A stretch of DNA of 64,000 nucleotides from Olsenella urininfantis (lineage in GTDB: Bacteria > Actinomycetota > Coriobacteriia > Coriobacteriales > Atopobiaceae): the NCBI RefSeq assembly GCF_900155635.1, contig NZ_LT732540.1, positions 1,259,275 through 1,323,274 of the forward strand. The letters run 5' to 3'. The notes under the pieces are model-generated. The model saw only the letters and a list, made by a program, of their open reading frames with translations, had not been told where the DNA came from and searched no databases. The stretch's first letter is position 1; every line of letters starts with the position of its first letter. This document shows positions 26,026-34,932 of this stretch, one piece after another. A program made the position numbers and the translations under genes.

Positions 26026-27050
26026 AGCAGGCCCCCCTCGCCCAGCGCCACGAAGTCGCGACGCGCGAGCTCGACGCCTGCCAGGATGCGCGGTAGGACC
26101 AGGTCGAAGATGGTGGTCTTGCTGTACATCACGCAGCCGGGGAGCCCCAGCACGGGACGGCCCGGCGCGCCCGTCCTGCCGGCATGGCCGAACTCGCCTT
26201 CGTAGTAGCCCAGAAGCATCATGGCCCCTGGAAGAACGGGGGCGCCGTAGGTCACGATGCGCGCGCCCGAGCCCTTGATGGCGCCGGGCGTGTTGTCGTC
26301 AGGGTCAACGCTCATGCCGCCCGTACACACGATAACGTCCACGTCGCTCGCGCGCAGGCGGGCCAGGGCGGCCCGGATGCTCTCGATGCCGTCGTCCACC
26401 AGCTCGTGCTCGCTGGCGGTGACGCCGAAGGCCGCGAGCTTCTCCTCCACCACCGGAGTGAAGCGGTCCTTGACGAGCCCCGCTGCCACCTCGGAGCCCG
26501 TGGTTATGATGCCGGCCCTGCGCAGCTTGAAGGGCTCGACGCTCATGAGGGGGGCACCCTGCGCCGCAGCCTCAGCCGCCTCCACCACGCCGCGGTCGAC
26601 CACCAGGGGGATGGCGCGCGTGCCCGCGACCAGCTGCCCCGCCCTCACGGCTGCGTTGGACGGCCTGGTGGCGACCATGACCTCTTCCACCGAGTTCACG
26701 GCGAGCAGGCGCTCGGAGTCGACCATGAGGACGCCGTCGTGGGTGGCACGGAGGTTGATCTTGCCCTCGCTTGGCTCTCCCACGCGCTCGATGCCGGGGC
26801 CCTCGCAGAGCGCGGCCAGGCGGTGTGCCGCGTCGTTCTCGTGCAGCTTGCCCTCGTCCATCTCCCAGACGTAGAGGTTGCGCTTGCCCATGGAGAGCAG
26901 GACGGGTATGTCCTCCTCCTGCACCACGTAGCCCTTGCGGAAGCGCACGCCCTTGAAGCGCTTCCTGCCGTCCTCGTCCGTGGGGATGATCTGGGTCATG
27001 TCGTGGCAGAGCACCTGTCCCACGGCATCCTCGGTCCTGATCTGTCTCAT
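26022..27050 (-). CDS. MoeA-like molybdopterin-binding protein
   Basis: 342 residues. The C-terminal half is a MoCF-binding domain: GIITTGSEVAAGLVKDRFTPV, VCTGGMSVDPDDNTPGAIK and GLPGCVMYSKTTIFD. The N-terminal half (VLCHDMTQIIPTDEDGRKRF) is shorter than and different from the MoeA linker domains, so it is not a standard MoeA. Proteins of this kind occur next to xanthine-dehydrogenase-type hydroxylases and presumably insert or hand over Mo cofactor (inference). The ATG at 27050 follows GGAG at a rather long spacing. It overlaps mog by four bases. No canonical moeA is in the window. Confidence 0.75.
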   Translation of the reverse strand: MRQIRTEDAVGQVLCHDMTQIIPTDEDGRKRFKGVRFRKGYVVQEEDIPVLLSMGKRNLYVWEMDEGKLHENDAAHRLAALCEGPGIERVGEPSEGKINLRATHDGVLMVDSERLLAVNSVEEVMVATRPSNAAVRAGQLVAGTRAIPLVVDRGVVEAAEAAAQGAPLMSVEPFKLRRAGIITTGSEVAAGLVKDRFTPVVEEKLAAFGVTASEHELVDDGIESIRAALARLRASDVDVIVCTGGMSVDPDDNTPGAIKGSGARIVTYGAPVLPGAMMLLGYYEGEFGHAGRTGAPGRPVLGLPGCVMYSKTTIFDLVLPRILAGVELARRDFVALGEGGLL

Positions 27051-27110
27051 CGTGTCGCATCTCCTTTCATGGCGTTGACCCCCACGCGCGAGCTGGCGCA
27101 TGGGCCTTCC

Positions 27111-27590
27111 TCAAAGCGTGTCTAGATCGAGAGCGCGGATCTCGTCACCAGGGCGCAGGGTGCCGCCGCGCAGCACCACGCAGAAGATGCCCTCGGTGGG
27201 CATGACGCAGGTGCCCACGAGGCGGCGGATCTCGCAGTCGTTGTGACAGGCCTTCCCTATCTGCGTCACGGCCAGGAGGCACTCCCCCGCCTGGAGCACG
27301 CTGCCCACGGACAGCTCGCACAGGGAGAGGCCCTCGGTGAGGACGTTCTCTGCGAAGTCCCCCGCGGCGAGGTCCACCCCCTTGCCCCTCATGGAGTCAA
27401 CGGACTCGTTGCCCAGCAGGCTCACCTGGCGGTGCCATGCGCCCGCGTGGGCGTCACCCACTATGCCCAGACCCACCCTGAGCTCGATGGCGTCGCAGTG
27501 GTGCTTGCGCGTCCCCTTGCGCTCGCTGATGCAGCAGTCCAGCACGCGCCCGCGCGCGGCCGCCGGCCTCGTCCCGTCTCTCCCTGTCAT
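27111..27590 (-). CDS. MOSC-domain protein
   Basis: 159 residues, a single MOSC domain with the conserved-cysteine segment TQIGKACHNDCEIRR near residue 115 and FAENVLTEGL earlier. MOSC domains handle sulfur or selenium on Mo cofactor, as in the C-terminal part of Mo cofactor sulfurase. In this context it may deliver the terminal chalcogen ligand (inference). The ATG at 27590 overlaps the moaC stop by four bases and is preceded by GGAGAGGGC. Confidence 0.85.
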   Translation of the reverse strand: MTGRDGTRPAAARGRVLDCCISERKGTRKHHCDAIELRVGLGIVGDAHAGAWHRQVSLLGNESVDSMRGKGVDLAAGDFAENVLTEGLSLCELSVGSVLQAGECLLAVTQIGKACHNDCEIRRLVGTCVMPTEGIFCVVLRGGTLRPGDEIRALDLDTL

Positions 27591-28063
27591 GCCCTCTCCC
27601 CCCTTGTGAAGTGCCCGCTCTTCCCACCGTCCTTCTCGAGCAGGCGGATGTCTTCCATGGCCATGTCCCTCTGATGCGACTTGCACATGTCGTAGATGGT
27701 GAGCAGCGCCACCGAGCAGGCCGTGAGGGCCTCCATCTCCACACCCGTCTCTCCCTTGCAGCGGCAGGACGCCTCCACGGCTATGGCGCCTTCCTCGAAG
27801 GCGAACGTTACGTCCACGCCCGTCAGCTGGATGGGATGGCACATGGGCACCAGCTCCCAGCAGCGCTTGGCCGCCATGATGGCCGCCACCTGGGCCACGG
27901 GCAGCACATCGCCCTTCCTGGTGCGCCCCTCGCGCACCAGGGCGAGCGTGTCGGGCCGCATGCGGATGCGGCCCGCCGCGCGCGCCATGCGCCGGGTGGG
28001 CTCCTTGCCGCTCACGTCAACCATTCGCGCGCGTCCCTGCTCGTTGAAATGGGTAAGCGCCAT
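27587..28063 (-). CDS. moaC: Cyclic pyranopterin monophosphate synthase MoaC
   Basis: 158 residues. Diagnostic segments are MVDVSGKEPTRRMARAAG, PMCHPIQLTG near residue 75, and TGVEMEALTACSVALLTIYDMCK. With MoaA it builds cyclic pyranopterin monophosphate, the first stable Mo cofactor intermediate. It starts three bases after the moaA stop codon and its stop overlaps the MOSC gene start, so it is fully embedded in the operon. Confidence 0.95.
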   Translation of the reverse strand: MALTHFNEQGRARMVDVSGKEPTRRMARAAGRIRMRPDTLALVREGRTRKGDVLPVAQVAAIMAAKRCWELVPMCHPIQLTGVDVTFAFEEGAIAVEASCRCKGETGVEMEALTACSVALLTIYDMCKSHQRDMAMEDIRLLEKDGGKSGHFTRGERA

Positions 28064-28066
28064 GGC

Positions 28067-29038
28067 CTATCCCCCTATCTCGTTCATGGCACGCGCGCTC
28101 TCGCTCGCGCGGCCCAGGATCGCACTCATGTGATGCTCGAGCGGCTTGTGAGAGATGCCCAGCCGCAGGGCGTCGAGGAGCTCGTCGCCGTGCAGCCCAC
28201 GCAAGGCGATCTCCTCGCCCGAGTGCAGGCAGGGCTTGAGCATCCCATCAGCCGTGATGCGCAGGCGCGCGCAGCCCGAGCAGAACTTGTGGCTCATGGG
28301 GCGGATCAGCCCCACCGTGCCCTTCCAGCCCGGGGCCGCATAGAGCGCGGCGACCCCGTCGGGGCCAACAGGCACGAGCTCTCCCATGACCTCGAGCACC
28401 TTGTCCACGGAGACGAAGCGCTCCCGCGGCCAGGCGGCGCACTCGCCCATGGGCATCAGCTCTATGAAGCGGACGCTCGAGACGCCCAGGGGACCGTCGC
28501 CTCCCGCACGCGCGAGCTCGGCCAGGGGTCGGATGTCGCACTCGTTGACGCCGCCGATGAGCACGGCATTGACCTTGGTGTTGGTGAAGCCCGCAGCCCT
28601 GGCGCTGGCCAGGCCGCCGAGCACGTCCTCGAGCCTCCCGCAGCGCGTGATGCGGGCGTAGCGGCCCTCGTCCAGGCTGTCGAGGCTGACGTTGAGCCTG
28701 TCGAGGCCAGCCTCGCGCAGCGCGGGCGCAAGCGCCGCCAGCGCGCATGCGTTGGTGGTCATCGCCAGCTCTTCGATGCCCTCTACGCCCGACAGCATGC
28801 GCACCAGCCCCACGATGCCCCTGCGCGCAAGCGGCTCGCCGCCCGTGATGCGCAGCTTGCGCACCCCCAGCGACGCTGCCGCGCCGACCATCTCGCGCAG
28901 CTCCTCGAAGGAGAGGATGTCGTCATGGGAGAGCATGGGGACACCGTGCTCGGGCATGCAGTAGGCACAACGGCAGTTGCAGCGGTCCGTCACGGAGAGG
29001 CGCAGGTAGCTGACGGTACGACCGCAGGCGTCACGCAA
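28067..29038 (-). CDS. moaA: GTP 3',8-cyclase MoaA
   Basis: 323 residues. The radical-SAM cluster CNCRCAYC is near residue 20, the SAM-binding GGEPLARRG near 70, and the second [4Fe-4S] site is CSGCARLRITADGMLKPC; the protein ends in the conserved GG. A TTG start at 29038 is chosen because it gives the canonical N-terminus (RDACGRTVSYLRLSVTDRC), has GGGGAGG upstream and overlaps the modC stop by only eight bases. The ATG at 29095 would extend 65 bases into modC. Confidence 0.92.
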   Translation of the reverse strand: MRDACGRTVSYLRLSVTDRCNCRCAYCMPEHGVPMLSHDDILSFEELREMVGAAASLGVRKLRITGGEPLARRGIVGLVRMLSGVEGIEELAMTTNACALAALAPALREAGLDRLNVSLDSLDEGRYARITRCGRLEDVLGGLASARAAGFTNTKVNAVLIGGVNECDIRPLAELARAGGDGPLGVSSVRFIELMPMGECAAWPRERFVSVDKVLEVMGELVPVGPDGVAALYAAPGWKGTVGLIRPMSHKFCSGCARLRITADGMLKPCLHSGEEIALRGLHGDELLDALRLGISHKPLEHHMSAILGRASESARAMNEIGG

Positions 29039-30116
29039 CGCGCGCGCCTCCCCGGCCCCTCTCGACCAGGGGCATGACGCACTCGGACGCCACATGCAGG
29101 ACGACGTCGGACCCTACCCCAAGGCCCCGCCAGCGCTCCTTCTCCAGCTCGAAGCGAAGGGGGCCGCCGCCGGGCGTGCGCAGCATGACGATGGTCGAGA
29201 AGGTGCTGTCTATGACCTGGTCCACCGTGCAGGCGAGGGGGTTCTCGGAAGGGCAGCCGCGCTCTCCCTCCACCATGAGGTGGTGCGCACGGATGCCCGC
29301 ATGGCTCGTCTCTTCGCCCACCTCGCCGCAGCACGCGAGGGTCACCCCCCAGTCCGTGCACAGAAGCGTCCCCGGCGCCGCCATGCGCGCCCGGGAGACG
29401 TTCTTACACCCGGAGATGAGCGCCGCCCCCAGGGTCACGGGGGCCGAGAAGAGCTCTCCCATGGTCATCTTGGGGTCAGAGACCCCCTCGTTCAGGACGC
29501 AGACCGTGTCACAGCCGCGATAGACCTCGTCGCGGTCGTGCGAGACGTAGAGCACCCCGCCCGGAAACGAGCGCAGGGTCCGTGACAGCTCCATCTCGAG
29601 CTGCCAGCGCAGGTGCCCGTCCAACGCCGAGAACGGCTCGTCGAGCAGAAGGAGCTCGGGCTCGTTGGCCAGGACGCGCGCCAGCGCGACGCGCTGCTGC
29701 TGCCCGCCCGAGAGGGCCGCCGGCCTGCGGGCGGCAAGCCCCTCGAGCCTCATGGCCGCAAGCAGGTCGTGCGCGCGCTCGCGCCTCCGACCCCTCTCCG
29801 GGAGCCGCACCGCCGCCATGACGTTCTGCTCGACCGTCATGTTGGGGAAGAGGGCGTAGCTTTGGAAGAGGTAGCCCACCCTGCGCTCCTGGGGCGGCAG
29901 GTCTACGCGCCGGTCCGAGTCGAAGAGGGCGCGCCCGTTGAGCTCGATCAGGCCCTCGTCCGGCCGCTCGATTCCCGCTATGCACTTGAGCGTCATGGAC
30001 TTGCCGCAGCCCGAGGCTCCAAGCAGCGCAAGGATCTCGTGGTCTGCAGGCAGCTCGAACGAGACGTCAAGGTCGAACGACTCAAGGCGCTTGCGTATGT
30101 CCACGACGAGAGACAT
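29031..30116 (-). CDS. modC: Molybdate ABC transporter ATPase ModC
   Basis: 361 residues. Walker A GASGCGKSMT near residue 34, signature LSGGQQQR, Walker B LLLLDEPFSALD and the switch histidine YVSHDRDE are intact. The C-terminal part (AGIRAHHLMVEGE) looks like a regulatory TOBE-type domain. It drives ModB. It overlaps modB by one base (TGATG) and moaA by eight. Sulfate or tungstate specificity cannot be excluded from the ATPase alone, but the Mo cofactor context favours molybdate. Confidence 0.9.
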   Translation of the reverse strand: MSLVVDIRKRLESFDLDVSFELPADHEILALLGASGCGKSMTLKCIAGIERPDEGLIELNGRALFDSDRRVDLPPQERRVGYLFQSYALFPNMTVEQNVMAAVRLPERGRRRERAHDLLAAMRLEGLAARRPAALSGGQQQRVALARVLANEPELLLLDEPFSALDGHLRWQLEMELSRTLRSFPGGVLYVSHDRDEVYRGCDTVCVLNEGVSDPKMTMGELFSAPVTLGAALISGCKNVSRARMAAPGTLLCTDWGVTLACCGEVGEETSHAGIRAHHLMVEGERGCPSENPLACTVDQVIDSTFSTIVMLRTPGGGPLRFELEKERWRGLGVGSDVVLHVASECVMPLVERGRGGARVA

Positions 30117-30802
30117 CAGGCGATCACCCTCCCCGCCCGCGCTGGTCGCCGGGCCCCCTTGCGCTCGATGAGGTTCACGGCCAGCAGGACGACGGCGGAT
30201 ATGGCGAGGTTCACGAGCACCCAGCTCAGGGCACCCGCGTCATCCCCCGTCCTCCACAGCTGATAGACCGTGGTGGAGACGGTGGCCGTGGACCCCGGCG
30301 TGTAGCCGCACACCATGGCGGTCGCGCCATACTCGCCCAGCGCGCGGGCGAAGGCGAGGACGACGCCGGCGACGATGCCCTGCGTGCAGCAGGGCATCGT
30401 CACGCGCCAGAATATCCAGGACTCGGGCTTCCCCAGCGTCCTCGCGGCATGGGCGAGCGTCTCGTCGAAGCCCTCGAACGCGCCACGTGCCGTGCGGTAC
30501 ATGAGCGGGAGACTCACCACCACGGAGGCGAGCACGGCGGCCGGCCACACCATGGTGAGCCTCAGGTCGAATGCCGCGAGCAGCATCCCCAGAGGGCGCC
30601 TTGGCCCCACCAGCCTGAGGAGCAGGTACCCGACGACCGTCGGGGGAAGCACCAGCGGGAGCGTGAGGACCACGTCCAGCGCGCCCCGGAAGGCGTGCGG
30701 CAGCCTGACGATCGCGCGGGCGAGCCAGACGCCAAGGAAGAAGACGATTGCCGCGGAGATGGCGGCGATCCTCAGCGAGTTGATCAGCGGATACCAGTCC
30801 AA
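30116..30802 (-). CDS. modB: Molybdate ABC transporter permease ModB
   Basis: 228 residues with five or six helices. The coupling-helix motif ARTLGKPESWIFWRVTMP and ARALGEYGATAM are the ModB/CysT type. The TTG at 30802 is taken as start: it gives the usual short N-terminus (DWYPLINSLRIAA), lies eight bases after the modA stop codon, and is preceded by GAGGTAGG. The ATG further upstream would lie entirely inside modA. Confidence 0.9.
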   Translation of the reverse strand: MDWYPLINSLRIAAISAAIVFFLGVWLARAIVRLPHAFRGALDVVLTLPLVLPPTVVGYLLLRLVGPRRPLGMLLAAFDLRLTMVWPAAVLASVVVSLPLMYRTARGAFEGFDETLAHAARTLGKPESWIFWRVTMPCCTQGIVAGVVLAFARALGEYGATAMVCGYTPGSTATVSTTVYQLWRTGDDAGALSWVLVNLAISAVVLLAVNLIERKGARRPARAGRVIA

Positions 30803-30810
30803 GGCCCTGC

Positions 30811-31686
30811 CTACCTCGCTGCCAGAGGCGTGAACCCGACGGCCTCGAATGCCGCGGAGCCGTCGGGGCCCTGCAGGTACTCGAGGAAGGACTTGGCCAC
30901 GTCCGCCGACTTGCTGCCCTTGAGTACGGCAGCCGGGTAAACGACCTTCCCGCACATCTCCTCGGTTGCCTCGTCGACGACGGTCAGCTTGGCCGAGGTG
31001 GCGTCGGTCTTGTAGATCACACCGCAGTCGACGGTGCCCTCAGCCACCTGCGAGGTGACCTCCTTGACGTTGGTCCCGTAGGTGATGCAGCCAGCCTGGG
31101 CGAGGGCCTCCTCGTCCAGGCCCATGTAGGCCAGGATCTTCTGGGTGTACTGGCCCACGGGCACGTCGGAGTTGCCCATGGCGAGGAGGACGTCGTTGGC
31201 CGCCAGCAGGTCCTTGAGCCCTTCGAAGCTCTTGACCGACTTGGGGTTGCCCGCGCTCACCACCAGCGTGACCTTGTTCTCGAGCAGGTCGACCCGCGTG
31301 GCGTGGTCGACGAGGTCAAGCCCGTCGTTGCCAGACTTGGCCTGTGCGTCCAGGGCGTTCATCTGCTTCGGGGAGGCCGAGATGAACAGGTCGCAGTCAG
31401 CGCCCTCCTGGATCTGGGTCTTGAGGGTCCCGGAGGAGTCGAAGTTGCACTCGATGGTGAGGCCGTCGTTCTCGGCCTCATACGACTCGGATGCCTTCGT
31501 GAGGGCCTCCGTGAGGGATGCGGCGGCGAACACGACGAGCTTGGAGGCCTTGGTCTCGGCGCTTGGGGCACCACCCTCGCCTCCCTGCTCCTTCGGGGGA
31601 TTGGCGGAGCAGGCCGAAAGGCCCGCCGCGGCCCCCGCCGCGACACAGGCGGTGGCGAACTTCCTTCTTGAGATGTTCTGGCTCAT
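30811..31686 (-). CDS. modA: Molybdate-binding lipoprotein ModA
   Basis: 291 residues. The N-terminus combines a twin-arginine-like SRRKF with a lipobox LSAC (cysteine near residue 26), so it is probably a Tat-exported lipoprotein. The binding domain starts LVVFAAASLTEAL and contains the anion-binding serines in FDSSGTL and ISASPKQM. It delivers molybdate to ModBC. The ATG at 31686 has GGAGAGACG upstream. It is the third transport gene in the row modA-modB-modC. Confidence 0.92.
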   Translation of the reverse strand: MSQNISRRKFATACVAAGAAAGLSACSANPPKEQGGEGGAPSAETKASKLVVFAAASLTEALTKASESYEAENDGLTIECNFDSSGTLKTQIQEGADCDLFISASPKQMNALDAQAKSGNDGLDLVDHATRVDLLENKVTLVVSAGNPKSVKSFEGLKDLLAANDVLLAMGNSDVPVGQYTQKILAYMGLDEEALAQAGCITYGTNVKEVTSQVAEGTVDCGVIYKTDATSAKLTVVDEATEEMCGKVVYPAAVLKGSKSADVAKSFLEYLQGPDGSAAFEAVGFTPLAAR

Positions 31687-31755
31687 GTGCGTCTCTCCTT
31701 TTCGAAAACGTGCTTCATGGTGACGTGTGGCTCTGTTCAGAAAGTCCCTCTGCCA

Positions 31756-32802
31756 TCACCTCCCGGGCGTCGCGTCGGTGGGAACGGGGTGCTGATGAGG
31801 TTTCACGGGACGCAGGTCCGCACGGCAGCGGATCATCTCGCCCGCTATGGAGATCGCGATCTCTCCCGGTGTGACGGCCAGGATGTCGTCACCAACGGGC
31901 AGGTGCACGGACTCGAGCCACTCGCGGGAGACGCCGCGCTCCGCCAGGGTCTTGCGCGCGAACGCCGCCTTCCCGCGGCTGCCGATGCAACCCACGTAGG
32001 CGGGACGCACGGCATAGACCTGCTCGAGCACGTCGATGTCAGCGACGTGCCCGTGAGACATCACCAGCACGTAGTCACGACGGGTGACGTTGACCCTCTC
32101 GGCGATGTTTCGGAAGTCGCCGAGGATGACGCGCTCCGCCTTCGGAAAGCGCTCTGGCACGGCGATGCCCTCGCGGTCGTCGAAGACCACCACACGAAAC
32201 CCCACGCTCTCCAGCACCGGAACCAGGGCGCAGCCCACGTGGCCGCCGCCGAAGATGTAGGCGATGGGGTCAGGCCCCACGGGCTCCACATAGCTCTTCT
32301 GGCCCTCGTCCCAGAGGGGCGTGTCGGCGGTGGCGCGCGGGTCGATGGGGCCCATTTCGTCCAGCGTCAGCATCTCCACGCGGACGTCGCCAGGCTGGCC
32401 CCAGTGCTCCACGAGCACGAAGGGCTCGGCGGAGGCGAGAAGCTCCGACAGGCGCTCCAGGGACACCTCCTCCCCAGGAAGGGAGTGGCGCGCGGAGACC
32501 AGGGCGTCTCCCCCGCAGGCCATGCCCGTCTTGGCGTGGGTGATCCACTCGACGGTGTTGCCAGCCTCGCCGGCGAGCACCTTCCTGGCCTTCTCCTGGC
32601 CCATGTACTCGATGTTGCCGCCACCGATGGTGCCCAGGAAGCTGCCGTCCTCGAGCAGGGCCATGCGCGCACCGGCAGCACGCGGCATGGAACCGCGCGT
32701 GGCCAGGATGGAGACCAGCGCAAACGAGCGGCCTGCCCTGAGCTCGCCGAGCAGGCGCGCGACGAAGGCGCGGTCCCTCATGGTCTCGTGAGAATCCGTC
32801 AT
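31756..32802 (-). CDS. XdhC-family molybdenum hydroxylase maturation factor
   Basis: 348 residues. The N-terminal XdhC/CoxI domain has SILATRGSMPRAAGARM and GTIGGGNIEY; the C-terminal Rossmann domain has YIFGGGHVGCALVPV near residue 185. Family members bind Mo cofactor and help add its terminal sulfur before insertion into xanthine dehydrogenases. Here it stands between selD and modA, and in this context a selenium-carrying cofactor is the likely client (inference). The ATG at 32802 follows GAGGTAAG, four bases after the selD stop. It is a different protein from the iron-sulfur subunit that E. coli nomenclature also calls XdhC. Confidence 0.85.
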   Translation of the reverse strand: MTDSHETMRDRAFVARLLGELRAGRSFALVSILATRGSMPRAAGARMALLEDGSFLGTIGGGNIEYMGQEKARKVLAGEAGNTVEWITHAKTGMACGGDALVSARHSLPGEEVSLERLSELLASAEPFVLVEHWGQPGDVRVEMLTLDEMGPIDPRATADTPLWDEGQKSYVEPVGPDPIAYIFGGGHVGCALVPVLESVGFRVVVFDDREGIAVPERFPKAERVILGDFRNIAERVNVTRRDYVLVMSHGHVADIDVLEQVYAVRPAYVGCIGSRGKAAFARKTLAERGVSREWLESVHLPVGDDILAVTPGEIAISIAGEMIRCRADLRPVKPHQHPVPTDATPGR

Positions 32803-32805
32803 CTC

Positions 32806-33870
32806 TTACCTCGCAGTCTCTCTCGTGTTCAGCCGTATGCGCCGGCTTCCCTCCTCGTGCTCCACCACCCTGCCCACCACGCGCGCGCTGGGCACGCGGC
32901 CGTCTGCCCCGAGGTCGTCCACCAGGCCGTCCGCGTCGTCTGCGGCGACGCAGGCGAGCAGGCCGCCGGAGGTCTCGGGACAGAAGAGCACGTCGGCCAT
33001 GTCCTGCGGAACGTCCCTGACGTCCACCTGCGACTCGGCATAGCGACGGTTGCGGTACATGCCGGCCGGCAGGATGCCCATGCGCGCCCAGGAGCGCACC
33101 TCGGGCAGGAGCTCGAAGGCGTCCACGTCCACCTCGATGGCGACGCCCGCGCCCTGGGCCATCTCGAGCATGTGGCCCATCATGGCGAATCCCGTCACGT
33201 CGGTCGCCGCGTGGACGTCGTGCCGGACCATGACGTCGCGGGCGTAGCGGTTGAGGGTCATCATGACCTTCTCGGCCTGCCTTACGGCCTCGCCCTCGAC
33301 AAGGCCTCCCTTGGCGGCCGTGACCACCTCCCCGATGCCCAGCGGCTTGGTGTAGACCAGGACGTCGCCCACCCGCGCACCCGAGTTGGTGAACATGCGC
33401 GCAGGGTTCACCAGGCCGGTCACGGCAAGCCCGTACTTGGGCTCCTCGTCGTAGATGGAGTGCCCTCCCACGATGGAGGCGCCGGCCTCATAGACCTTCT
33501 CGTAGCCTCCGCGCAGAATCTCGTGCACCAGCTCCTTGGGCATGTCCTCGGGCACCGCCATGATGTTGAGGGCAACCTTGGGCTCCCCTCCCATGGCATA
33601 GACGTCCGAGAGGGCGTTTGCGGCGGCTATGGCGCCATAGGTGAAGGGGTCGTCCGCAATGGGAGGGAAGAAGTCCACGGTCTCGACAAGGGCGATGTCG
33701 TCCGTGATGCGATAGACCGCGGCGTCGTCGCTCTTGTCAAAGCCCACGAGCAGGTCTGGGTCATGGATGACGCTGATGTCCTTCAGCAGCCTGGCAAGCT
33801 CTCCTGCCCCGACCTTCGCGCCACAGCCTGCGCACTCCGCCAGCTTGGTCAGCTTGATGTCCTTCTCCAT
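32806..33870 (-). CDS. selD: Selenide, water dikinase (cysteine form)
   Basis: 354 residues. It makes selenophosphate from selenide and ATP. The N-terminal catalytic segment LTKLAECAGCGAKVG holds the essential cysteine and lysine; the codon is cysteine, not selenocysteine. Later motifs include DDAAVYRI, TVDFFPPIADDP, GGHSIYDEEPKYG and the C-terminal PETSGGLL. The ATG at 33870 is one base after the yqeB stop codon. Its neighbours (yqeB, DUF3343, Csd-like, yedF) are the set linked with selenium-dependent molybdenum hydroxylases. No selA, selB or tRNA-Sec is visible here. Confidence 0.95.
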   Translation of the reverse strand: MEKDIKLTKLAECAGCGAKVGAGELARLLKDISVIHDPDLLVGFDKSDDAAVYRITDDIALVETVDFFPPIADDPFTYGAIAAANALSDVYAMGGEPKVALNIMAVPEDMPKELVHEILRGGYEKVYEAGASIVGGHSIYDEEPKYGLAVTGLVNPARMFTNSGARVGDVLVYTKPLGIGEVVTAAKGGLVEGEAVRQAEKVMMTLNRYARDVMVRHDVHAATDVTGFAMMGHMLEMAQGAGVAIEVDVDAFELLPEVRSWARMGILPAGMYRNRRYAESQVDVRDVPQDMADVLFCPETSGGLLACVAADDADGLVDDLGADGRVPSARVVGRVVEHEEGSRRIRLNTRETAR

Positions 33871-33871
33871 G

Positions 33872-34666
33872 CTAGTCCCCCAGCCTTCCCGAGAGCCCCA
33901 GCAGCGCCTCGAGCACGCCGCCGCCAACAGCACGGGCCTTGTCAGATGCCGAGAAGCAATGCTCGCGCTGGCATCGAGGGTCGATGTCGCCTGACTTCAT
34001 GCCACGCACAACAGGCACTCCCCCTTGCAGGAGGCCGCGCAGGACCCCGTCGATGGTGGCGCGCATGGGCTCGCCCGCCACCTGGGCAACGACGTCTCCC
34101 GCATGCACCACGTCGCCGATCTTTGCCAGGGGCTCGAAGGGCCCGTCGGCGGGGGCGCGCAGGACCCTCTCGGTGGTGAAGCCGCCGATGTTTCCCGGCA
34201 CGCCCGTGTTGGGGATGGGAGAGCCGTCCAGGATGACGCGCCCCAGGTAGTGGCCGCGCTTGGTCTCCACCACGGCATGGCAGTCCACGGGGGCCGTGAA
34301 GCCGGGCCCCACTCCGATGACGATGGGGGCCAGGTCCTTGGTGGTGCCCAGGTTGCGCTTGGCCAGGATGGCGTCCACCACGGCCTGGGGCCGCAGGACG
34401 GGAATGCTTGTGCCGTCGGGGTCTACCAGCACGGCGACGTCACCCGCGGAGCAGACCTCGAGCGCCTCCCCGCTGTCCTTGCAGAGCCGGGCGCTCACGT
34501 CCTCGACCTGCGCCTCTCCCAGGCGAACCGCCTCGGAGAAGCACACGGTCCTTCGTACCGAGGTGGGTACGGCCACGTCCAGCATGACCAGCGAGCAGCC
34601 CGCGCGATGCAACCTGAGCGCGATGCCCGTGGCAAGGTCTCCCGCCCCCCTTACGACAACCAGCAT
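33872..34666 (-). CDS. yqeB: YqeB family, selenium-dependent molybdenum hydroxylase maturation protein
   Basis: 264 residues. A Rossmann-like start LVVVRGAGDLATGIA is followed by the family signature GVGPGFTAPVDCHAVVETKR near residue 130, then GGFTTERVLRAPADG. The YqeB family co-occurs with SelD and xanthine-dehydrogenase-type hydroxylases carrying labile selenium; its reaction is not known. The ATG at 34666 with AAGGGAAG upstream is preferred over a GTG three codons earlier. It lies between the DUF3343 gene and selD on one transcript. Confidence 0.9.
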   Translation of the reverse strand: MLVVVRGAGDLATGIALRLHRAGCSLVMLDVAVPTSVRRTVCFSEAVRLGEAQVEDVSARLCKDSGEALEVCSAGDVAVLVDPDGTSIPVLRPQAVVDAILAKRNLGTTKDLAPIVIGVGPGFTAPVDCHAVVETKRGHYLGRVILDGSPIPNTGVPGNIGGFTTERVLRAPADGPFEPLAKIGDVVHAGDVVAQVAGEPMRATIDGVLRGLLQGGVPVVRGMKSGDIDPRCQREHCFSASDKARAVGGGVLEALLGLSGRLGD

Positions 34667-34694
34667 CTTTATCACTTCCCTTCCCGATCCGTCC

Positions 34695-34931
34695 CTAGAG
34701 CTCCAGCTCGACGATCCGTGCGTACGCGAAGCGGCCGCGTGCCGCCGCCTCGAACGCGGGGCGGCACTCCGGCGGCATGGACCAGGCCATGCCGCAGTCC
34801 GCCCCCAGGGACACGGGCATGGGGATGATCCTGCCCTCTATGCCCCCCTCATGGCAGCAGCGCTCCGCCTCGAGCGCCTCGTGCGTCGAATCGAACGAGG
34901 CGACCGCCCTCGCGCGACGTGCGCGCACCAT
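34695..34931 (-). CDS. DUF3343 putative Se/S carrier protein
   Basis: 78 residues. Matches the short DUF3343 family, described as putative Se/S carriers: an early VASFDSTHEALEAERC and a characteristic GADCGMAWSM with the likely carrier cysteine near residue 46. The ATG at 34931 is one base after the stop codon of the Csd-like gene, so it is certainly cotranscribed. It may accept selenium or sulfur from the desulfurase-like enzyme and pass it to SelD or YqeB (inference). Confidence 0.8.
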   Translation of the reverse strand: MVRARRARAVASFDSTHEALEAERCCHEGGIEGRIIPMPVSLGADCGMAWSMPPECRPAFEAAARGRFAYARIVELEL

Positions 34932-34932
34932 G

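Noticed and set aside
32806..33870. SelD as a selenocysteine-containing enzyme
   Set aside because: The catalytic position in AECAGCGAKVG is encoded by a cysteine codon and no in-frame TGA is needed.
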